Below are positions 56,501 through 64,000 of a stretch of 64,000 bases of DNA, one piece after another. A program made the translations under genes and the position numbers. This stretch comes from Anas platyrhynchos (Eukaryota; Chordata; Aves; Anseriformes; Anatidae): positions 9,957,001 to 10,021,000 of the forward strand of contig NC_092611.1 of NCBI RefSeq assembly GCF_047663525.1, in the 5' to 3' direction. The notes below the pieces were generated by a model that saw only the letters and a program-made list of their open reading frames with translations, did no database searches and was not told the DNA's origin. Every line of letters begins with the position of its first letter. Within the stretch, counting starts at the first letter, position 1.

Positions 56501-59233
56501 ACTTTGCTGCTGGTGGGAAACCCTGAGCTCAAATTAACCTCTTGCCTGGGCTCTGGGAAACTGAGCCAGACCCAGGCCTGGTGCTCAGTGCAGCCCGGGG
56601 GACACAGATTCCTGTTTCAAATGACTCCTGGCACACAAGCAGCTTCCGACTAAATCCACCAGAGGAAATGACCTTCCAGCTTCAAAAAGAGAAGGCAGGT
56701 AATTGTTAAAATACAGCCACATTAACATCTTGGAGCTGTCAGGCCCGTTTCTGACACATTTCTGCGTGCCCCATCTGTCTTAATGAACTGCAGGAGTGTG
56801 AGCAGGTATCTCAAACAAACATTGCCTCAATGAGCAAGAGCAAGCTGAGGCCACAATGACTCGGTGACCACAGAGGAGCCCCTGCCTCCTGGGGTTTCCT
56901 TTCATTATAAACTGCAGCTTTTAGCAGCCATACATTCCCATGACACCATCCAGCTGTGGGATTGAATTATTTAGCTGTCTCAGAGCAATGTAAGTCTCTA
57001 TAAACAGCAGGGAAACACCTTTGAGGCAGGATAGGCTGTTAATGAGAGGGGGGCGGGAGCTGTGTGATGCCTCAGGGGAGTTCACTGCATTTCAATATTA
57101 AACAAAACTCATCCCTCTTTAGACGTCTGTAGATGACACTCTCTGCAACCTGTTTTGGCACAGGGACTCTGAAAGGGAAGGAAATACACTGCCCTGAACT
57201 TGCAGTTTACTGGGGCCCGTTAGCAATCCGTGATTATGTTCATCATGGAGAAAGCATCAGCCTAAGAAGTGATCTGTGAAGCAGAACAGGCATTAGCTGC
57301 AGAAGGGACAACTGCGCTGCATTCTCCATCCCTGCTCATGACATAATAAGGCTCCTAACCAGCAGGATGGATGGAGAGGGAAGAGTGCAAAGAAGCAAGA
57401 AACGTGCCTGTCGCATCGTGGCTGCTGGAGAACTTTCCAGGCATGGATTATTTACCAAACGTGCAAGACAGAGACATACAATCAATATCCCCAGAGAAAC
57501 TGGCACTATACTTAGCCTCCAAGTCCTAAGCGTGTTCAGGGTTGAGCTCTGCACAAACACGTAGGAGCTTGCTATTTACTTACTCGCTCATGTATGTGAA
57601 TTTCTTATGCACAGACTTGGAAAATACATCCTTGTATTCCGAGGTAGCTAGCCACCCAAAGAGCCCCCTGGCCAGAAAAGATGTTCTATCAAAAGAACAA
57701 CAGGCACTGAGTTAGTGAGGCAATTCCTGCAGTACCTCACTGGGTGAAATTAAGCCTGGGCATGAGAGTGAATGTCAGTTTATATGGTTTTTATGGTAGG
57801 AGAGGGGCTTTTTTTTCCCACAGCTGGGTGGCATATGGGTAAAACCACTCTGAACTGGGCTAGCATTGTGTGTAAAATTGTACTTTACGCCCATTATTAA
57901 CACACAGGTTACTACCAGCTTAGACCAGGGAAGGATCTGCTGCCCTCGAGAACACGAAGTGTAAGGCTCTACAACTTGAGCTAAAACAACACCTTTGCTA
58001 GCTAAAAACGAGACTGAGACAGTGTGGAGGAGGGGATGAGTATTTACATGGTCAGGCAGCGCAATCAGAGGAGACCTGTGGCTGGCATGAAGCTCAAGTT
58101 TCATGCCCGGTCTGTGTTCCCCTTGCTGGCTGGCGGTGTTAAGCCCAGGAGGGATGTGCAGGTTCTGTAGAGAATGGAGCGTGAGGGCAGAACAGGAAGG
58201 TGGGGTCTGGGCCGTGAAAGGATGAGGAAACACTAAGAACAGAAACAAAGCAGGATATGCACTCTAGGAAAGAATAAAAAGTACCAAGAGACCATCCCTG
58301 GCACCAGGTAAGAGAGGAAACAGCACTCGCTGTTGGGTTTCTGAACAAGCCCCCACAATGTTCTTTCCTCCCCAGTTTACAGAGGGGCAGTCGTGCTCCA
58401 GCATGGTCTGCATGATGAATGCAGACTTGGCATTTAGCACTCAGTTTGGTTGGACTCTCTGTAGACTAACTTCTTGTGCACCCTCAAAAGGGAAGTCGGC
58501 AGCAATCTGCCCTCCCCATGCAGTCACAGGATTCCCACCTCATGAATTTCTTGCTAGTTCTCACTCCTTATGATTTATCTGTCTCCCTGACACTAGAATA
58601 ATCCAATAAAGAACACTTGAAAAATAGTATTTTCCTGACCAAGACAAATTTCAGTCCCCCAGTAATACAATCTACAGAAGAGGATGGAAAAAAAACAAAC
58701 ACAACAAACCATCCTGCTCTTTGTCAGCCTCTCCCAAGAACTGTGTGCCCACTTAGCAGATTTACAGGCTTCCTAACAGCCGTCAAACATACAGACTTGA
58801 TATGCTCAAGAAAGGAATCAATTATGTAAAATAAACCATTCTCCATAACTCGCTGCAATTTATATTTATTTTCTGCTACAAAAGCAAAAGCTCTGCAAAG
58901 AAAATAAGAACTCCAAGCTAAAACCACCAGGTGTAAACCAGCCACAAACTCTTCAGAACTATTGCTGCTTTGCAGACCCCCAGCTGAGCTGCCCCCTATT
59001 TCCTCCTGCTAGAAAACAGCTCTGCCCCCTCCCCAGCCCTAAAATCTTGCTCGTTTTTCTCCTTTTCTGCTCCAAAAAGCGCTGGGGGACATACGAGCCC
59101 TTAAGAGATGCTGCACAAAAGCACGCTGCCTTACCCCAGGAAGGTCTGTGTGAGATCTGGGACATGCATTTACCTCTGTGAAGCCCTCCTGCAGAATATC
59201 CAGCAAATTCCCCCTGGCCAAGCAGGCAAGCAT
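26517..59233 (-). CDS. DIXDC1: DIXDC1 (Coiled-coil-DIX1/Ccd1), long isoform
   Basis: Twenty coding exons: 59174-59233, 48420-48549, 47556-47681, 46185-46434, 44859-44966, 38612-38724, 37296-37444, 34568-34657, 34408-34461, 33486-33536, 32297-32401, 31724-31777, 31097-31189, 30935-31006, 30424-30510, 30080-30241, 29890-29956, 28148-28256, 27503-27611 and 26517-26597. They give 689 aa; the human protein is 683. DIXDC1 is a positive regulator of Wnt signalling that co-polymerises with Dishevelled/Axin DIX domains and binds actin. It has an N-terminal leader ([12 protein letters not shown]), a calponin-homology domain (about 21-127; [27 protein letters not shown]), a Ser/Ala-rich linker and a coiled coil (about 285-565; [31 protein letters not shown]). 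The C-terminal DIX domain (about 605-689) has [20 protein letters not shown] and ends [17 protein letters not shown]. All introns are GT-AG and all phases match. No lesions are seen. Confidence 0.95.
27928..27988. repeat. Compound (TAA)n-(TA)n microsatellite
   Basis: About eight TAA units followed by TA dinucleotides, broken by short A runs, in the DIXDC1 intron between the last two DIX-domain junction exons (27612-28147). It is fully A/T for about 60 bases and likely length-polymorphic. Confidence 0.9.
34658..37295 (-). other. DIXDC1: DIXDC1 intron 7 (2.6 kb)
   Basis: No exon, repeat family or RNA gene is recognised. A 23-base A homopolymer at 37234-37256 (polypyrimidine in the gene sense) lies about 40 bases from the upstream exon's donor. 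Confidence 0.6.
37234..37256. repeat. A23 homopolymer
   Basis: An uninterrupted A run on the plus strand (T run in DIXDC1 sense). It has no recognisable SINE or LINE body attached, so its origin is unclear. Confidence 0.85.
38725..44858 (-). other. DIXDC1: DIXDC1 intron 5 (6.1 kb), containing a candidate internal promoter
   Basis: This intron separates the calponin-homology half from the coiled-coil half of the gene. It contains a probable alternative first exon at 43591-43634. It also has a GC-richer, pyrimidine-strand-biased block at about 40700-41400 that looks more like a promoter or 5' UTR than the flanking DNA. I see no transposons. Confidence 0.5.
43591..43634 (-). CDS. DIXDC1: Alternative first coding exon for a short DIXDC1 isoform (candidate)
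   Basis: ATG at 43634 (second ATG at 43628), preceded in frame by a TAG stop three codons upstream. It encodes [14 protein letters not shown] and ends in a strong donor (gtaagt) in phase 2. That phase fits exactly into the exon at 38612-38724, which the long form also enters in phase 2. The result would be a protein without the calponin-homology domain but with the coiled coil and DIX domain, like the short Ccd1 isoforms known in other vertebrates. A TTTAA element lies about 30-35 bases before the ATG. I do not recognise the 14 residues themselves, so this rests on phase, donor and start context. Confidence 0.5.
48550..59173 (-). other. DIXDC1: DIXDC1 intron 1 (10.6 kb)
   Basis: The largest intron, between the 20-codon first exon and the first calponin-homology exon. 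Only short unsupported reading frames and homopolymers (for example A22 at 49696-49717) are visible. No CR1 or other transposon body is recognised, which is notable for 10 kb. Regulatory elements could be present but cannot be judged without alignment. Confidence 0.6.
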
Positions 59234-62200
59234 TCTCCACGAGCCCGCTGACGGACGAGGGTCTCAGAGGACACAGGGCAGATCCTTGGGCGCTGGGCAC
59301 AACCTCTTCTCCGCCTCCCAAAGACAAAGAGTTGGAGCTCATCGGGAACCGCATTCATAGTCCCATATGTGCAGCCCGTTACTGCACACGGAGAGTTGAG
59401 CCAAAGTCAGGGCTTGCACTGGGCATGCTCGCGAGAGAGCTGCCAGGGAGCAGTGGGAGAGATGTCACACAGTTCCTATAGAAACGCTTCAGCTTACACG
59501 ATGCAGGCCCTGGGCTGAGTTGGGGAAAACATCTGAAACCTATTTCCAAGTAGCCGTGCTCACACAAAACCTGCTGCGTAAAAAGAGATTTTTCAAACCC
59601 ACCAAACACTGCGAGCCCTGTCTGGTGTGGGGGCAGGGACAGAGTCAGCAAATAGCAGATGTCTTGCTCAGCTAGAAAAGCGAGAGGAAAGGCTGTACGA
59701 GCTGCCAGATTTAGCTCTCGGCAATCGCTCTGCAGCCCTGAAGAAACAGCAGCATTTTCAGCAACCCAGCAGAGGCAGGAAGCTGCAAACCAGGCCACAA
59801 GACAGCTGCAATATTTGCACGGCACTGGGCTCTGCCCTAGCTGCAGTGGCAATGGAGTCTGGAGAAGAAATAAGACTGAAAACTTCCAAATTAGAATTAA
59901 ATACGAACCTCAGCAAAGTCTCTAAATCAAAAATAACTGCATTCATTCCAGAAAGAAAGTATCAGGTATCTCTAGGCAATATCTCAAACTTCATCTCATC
60001 TTGCACAAAACGCCCTGAAAAAAACACAAAAAAACTCTCGGGATGGATGAAACCACCTTCTGCCAGGTGCTCCATCTGCCAGTTCCCAGAGCAACTCAGC
60101 ACTATTCAGGCAGAGCCTTCAGGTTTCCAAATATCTGGCCAAGCATTTCTAAGTGAGATACACATTTAAAAACAAATATGTTTTCCTGCCTGAGTATTGA
60201 AGCATCCAGAGGAAAAAGCAACTGCATAACTTTACCACCCTAATGTTTTCTGTCAAATATGCAGGTAAAATAGAGAAAGACAAGCAACAGGTAATTTCCT
60301 TCTATAACCAACCCAAGTTATTCAAAACGGAGTCAGCGTCCACTCATAGCCTAAATTTTAAATTATTTATTCTTGTTTGCCTTTCCTACTTACTTTTCAT
60401 AATTCAGTGGGGACTGAGAGTTTTGTTTTCATTGACTGTAATATCACAGCAAAACAGTAAATTATGAGGAGGCTTTGCAAAAAATCTTGAAAGGTGGCAA
60501 TGCTGGTGGTTAGTACCTTGATCCAGTTTGCTTTTGAGACTCAAAATTACTCAAAATGCCATTAATTAGATGACAGGAAACATCTATCCGTATTTTGTAT
60601 AATGCAAACAAGTAGGCTCTGCCCTTGCAATTTCAAGAAAATTTCACATAAAAACTGAATGTTTTCCCTATCAAAAAGGAAGTGAAAAACACAACAAAAC
60701 ATTTGGAGCCTTTTCTGTGAACGTTACAATGATATTCTTGTCTGATAATCTAAATGAAAAAAAAATAAATATATTTATGATCTGTTTTTCAATGCTTCAT
60801 TGTAAATATATATTCATAGAAGTTTACAGGTAGGAATGCTGAGGTCATCCATTCCCTGTAATCCTGCAATTTCTGGAACTAAAAATAAACAAACTGCAGA
60901 TGTACAAAAGAGAAATCACATGTACTTGGGAAGCACAAAGGAGGTGGCAGATGGCTGTTACGTGTTCTCTGATTGTTTTTAGAATTTGTTTTATGACTTC
61001 AATAGCAGATTAAATATTGTATGCTCACAATCCCTACAAGCTCTAGATATTTACACTTGTCCTTTGAAGAGGAGATAAACCATAGGGAGGCACAGACTTT
61101 ATACTGGAGACATGACCCAAATTTGCAGGATTAAAAATAAGAATAAAGAGATAATCTGTTCAAACAGCACAGAAATACAAAGGATAAATACAATTTAATT
61201 TGTAAAATGTATTGCTTAAATCATCATAAGATGATAGGTTGAGAAAAAGAGTTAATTGATTATGGACCTCAGTGGCATTTAGTGGAAATTAAAAAATATA
61301 TATATAATTTTTAGTCCTGAGAAGCATTTCTCAGTGATATTCCTACTGTGGAGCTTCTACCTGCTGGAGCACAGAAAAGGGCAAAGTGCTCCCATTACAC
61401 AGGGCAGGTTCAGGGAAAGGCCTGCTCGCAGTGTGTTGTCCGTAAGAGATTGTCATCAAAGATTTTTTTCCACACGGGGATTCTTATCTCTGAAACAGAA
61501 CCGCCTTGCTTTGACAACAGGAATGTCAGAGAATAGAAACTAGGCCATTTCTGATGGCTATGAGTGGTAGAGAGTGCTGGGCCATTTTTCTGTTCATTGT
61601 GGTAATATAAATGCATCTTGGGTGTCTGTGTGTGCTGAAAATACCTTTTAAAGATTAAACTCCATTTCTCCCCTCTTTGTGTTTCACTCTTAAATTTCAA
61701 GCTTCTTGTAGAAGGAATAATATTTTTCCTTCAGCTGCATAGCATCACAAAAGCTGCCTTTGAATGTTGTATTTGCAAGAAGAAAAACTAATGCTTCATA
61801 ATTCTACCTTTCAAGAGTGACTTTTAACACTCACGAAGAGTAATTCCGAGATGAAGGCAAAGGGAGGCAGTGAAACGAGAAGGATCTCGGCGCCTGCTTG
61901 TCCTGGTGCGAGTGACCTTCAAAACAAACGCGCCGGGTGGCAGTTTGGTTGGTGCCACTGCCCTCTCCTGGCTGCTTTCAGCATAACCTCTGTGCTTTCG
62001 CCTGCTGAATCCTGGGCAAGGTGCACGACATAGCCCAGTTCCTGCTCCATTTCCTGTAGCTGTGAGGTGACAGCCGTCGTGTCACTGCACAACACCAGCA
62101 CAAACACCTGAGCCTTCCCTCAAGCTCTCCATGCAAGGATTTTAAAGCACTTTATCAACATTCACTGATTATTTGCCTTATCAGCGCTTGAGAATGAGAG

Positions 62201-62527
62201 AAGAATCAACAGCCACAGCTGAGCTCTTACTAATAATAATTTAGTTGGGGAAATAAGAGTGAGGTTCAAGACAAAGCTTGTGCAGCCATGACTGCAGGAA
62301 CCTGTCTAAAACAGCTAATGCTTTCGTGTCACTGAGTGCTCTCTCCCAGCCTCCCATTAAGCATCCCGAACAATGCTCAGGCACAAAAAATACTCCGGGG
62401 AACTCACGGACAATGCAGCAGGCTGTGATGTGTGATGGGGCACCACATCCACTGGAGTTCCCATGCCGGGTGCCACAGCTCAGCGCCAGGAGGAACGTAG
62501 CAGCAGTGCTCCTGCCCCCTTGAAGCA
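59234..62527. other. Region upstream of DIXDC1 start codon
   Basis: No second gene is recognisable. About 15 bases before the DIXDC1 ATG is an acceptor-like pattern (minus strand, ccctcgtccgtcag), so a non-coding 5' exon may lie farther right. The small heat-shock genes HSPB2 and CRYAB expected on this side from mammalian gene order are not visible in this stretch. Confidence 0.5.
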
Positions 62528-62632
62528 AACATAGAATCATAGAATCATAGAATATCCTGAGTTGGAAGGGACCCTTAAGGATCATCAAGTCCAACTCTTG
62601 ACACCGCACAGGTCTACCCAAAACATATTAAG
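62528..62632 (-). mobile_element. CR1 LINE 3'-end fragment, minus orientation
   Basis: The plus strand starts with tandem atagaatcatagaatc units, the reverse complement of the CR1 (ATTCTATG)n tail. It continues with gagttggaagggaccc and gatcatcaagtccaactc, the reverse complement of the conserved CR1 3' UTR. It is about 100 bases, strongly 5'-truncated and non-coding. Confidence 0.9.
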
Positions 62633-63239
62633 AACAAAGAATTTTCTTAGAGGGAAACAGACTTAGCAATGCAATGCCTGAATATAACCAACAGAAAGGA
62701 GGAAAGTTTCCCCCTTTTATTACTGCCTGAAAAAAAATACATATTTAAGGGCTACTATCTTAGGGAAAATTATACATTTTTATATTTTGTTCCACATGTA
62801 AAGGATGTACAGGGGGCAGAATTCCTATGAAACGTTATGTAGAAAAGATTGCTGATTACATTGGCTCATAGTGCACATAGGGTCTAATTATCTTCTGCAT
62901 TTGTGCAAGGGGAATCCAAATTCCTTTGTGTCAAATATTCAGGGTATTATTTGATTTGGTGTTAAACGACCCTGACAGCAAACACTCATAAGCAACTTTA
63001 GGAAACAATTCCCCAAACTGACATTTATATTTGGGATTTTGGGGGTAATCTGTATTTTTTTGCTCTGTCTTCTTTTGGGATTCTGGAGAAATGTCTGGTG
63101 AAAGGAGAGGTGGGGGAGTTTGGACGAGCTACCAGAATGGAAAACGGTGAGACTCCTTAAGAGACACCCCACAAGAAAGACCCCATGAAAGACTTTCATG
63201 GGGAAAGAAATGGCACAGCAGTGGCAAATGCGATATTTA
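62633..63239. other. Unannotated spacer
   Basis: About 600 bases of AT-rich DNA between the CR1 fragment and the CpG-rich block. I see no gene or repeat. Confidence 0.5.
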
Positions 63240-63760
63240 AAGATGTTTTAAAGGCATGTAACCTGTAGGCCGATGGCTGCTGCTGTCTCTGGCGTGTCCA
63301 GGGCTGCAGGTCAGGGGTCTGAAGGCTGCCGGAGCCCAGGCCTGCTGCTGCCCCTGCTGCGGGCTGGGGCTTTTGGGGTCCACCGTGCTGGCAGCAAGAG
63401 ACGAGGGGAGCCCAGAGCGAGGACGGGAAACCGGGGAGGGGGCTGGAGCAGGAGCGGAGCAGGCCTGGGGACACCGGGGCTGCGGGGAACGGAGGGTCCC
63501 GGGGGCTGAGGAACGCCGGGGTGGCACCGAGAACCGGGAGCCGAGGCCCTGCCTGCGGCCGGCCGGCTGCGGACCCGGCCCCCGCGCGTCGCCGCTGCCA
63601 TGGGGACGGGAACGGGGCTGGGAACGGGGCGGGCCGGGCCGAGGGCTCGGCCCCCGAAAGCGAGGGCGTTTCCATGGGGGCGAGGTCCCCTGTCAGCCCC
63701 AGGAAGCCCCTGCCGCCGGGATAAAGTGCGAATTTATCAGTTCACGCCGAAAATCAAGTG
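63240..63760. promoter_or_regulatory. Orphan CpG-rich block
   Basis: About 500 bases rich in G on the plus strand, with increasing CpG density toward 63540-63720, bounded on both sides by AT-rich DNA. Long GC-driven reading frames occur on both strands, but none resembles a known protein. It may be the promoter of a neighbour outside the window or of a non-coding first exon of DIXDC1 (minus strand). The minus strand has a donor-like tacag|gttaca at about 63262. Confidence 0.45.
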
Positions 63761-64000
63761 TTTAATGTCCGAAGAGCACTTGATGCGTTTAACACTCGTT
63801 TAACCCCTAAACAGGCAACCTTGGGTAACACCGGGCATGTAGCTGGAATCTGTTAATACTCACTGCAAAATAAAGGCTTTTAGAAAAACCCTTACTCCAA
63901 AATACGTGATTTTCACATTTTAGAGATCCAAGGCCCTGATTTTCCCGGTGCCACACTGGTACAAGTCGATGCTGCATGTGCAGATTTACCCCAGGCTGTG

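Noticed and set aside
63196-63765. Overlapping 130-160 codon ORFs in the right CpG-rich block
   Set aside because: They exist on both strands with Pro/Gly/Arg/Ala-rich content expected from GC-rich DNA; no domain is recognised, and nothing matches HSPB2 or CRYAB.

Overview
This window reads as nuclear DNA of a bird. The genes have many small exons with canonical GT-AG introns and CpG-rich first exons. The interspersed repeats I can recognise are CR1 LINE fragments, two of which keep the (ATTCTATG)n-like 3' end typical of avian CR1. Encoded proteins and gene order match the vertebrate block DIXDC1-DLAT-PIH1D2-NKAPD1-SDHD (human 11q23.1), here in the opposite orientation. I cannot name the species; a galliform-type bird is plausible. 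There are no prokaryotic operons, CRISPR arrays or phage genes.

Layout, left to right. SDHD (minus, 4 coding exons, 1861-6464) has a CpG-rich promoter. NKAPD1 (minus, 5 coding exons, 7547-11189) lies directly upstream of SDHD and shares a short bidirectional promoter with PIH1D2 (plus, 11333-13731). PIH1D2 appears damaged: its N-terminal coding part is missing or out of frame, and a one-base frameshift lies in its second exon. Its first intron holds a CR1 element with another CR1 inserted into it. PIH1D2 converges on DLAT (minus, 14 exons, 16204-22934). DIXDC1 (minus, 20 coding exons, 26517-59233) follows, with a 3' UTR of up to about 3 kb, large introns and a probable internal first exon for a short isoform. 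The right end is a repeat-poor spacer with one CR1 fragment and an orphan CpG-rich block at 63.24-63.76 kb.

The genes are linked by conserved position rather than by one shared pathway. SDHD (complex II membrane anchor) and DLAT (E2 of pyruvate dehydrogenase) both act in mitochondrial energy metabolism. NKAPD1 is a basic, Ser-rich, probably nuclear protein. PIH1D2 is an R2TP/dynein-assembly-type PIH protein. DIXDC1 is a Wnt/Dishevelled-linked DIX-domain protein. TIMM8B, which sits between NKAPD1 and SDHD in mammals, was not found there.

All exon boundaries were read by eye from splice consensus, reading-frame phase and remembered family sequence. The summed coding lengths are whole codons for SDHD (157 aa), NKAPD1 (300 aa), DLAT (637 aa) and DIXDC1 (689 aa), which supports these four models. 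I found no convincing novel biological system. The best leads are the PIH1D2 lesions, the missing TIMM8B, the nested CR1, the DIXDC1 internal start and a very long Met-less antisense ORF.
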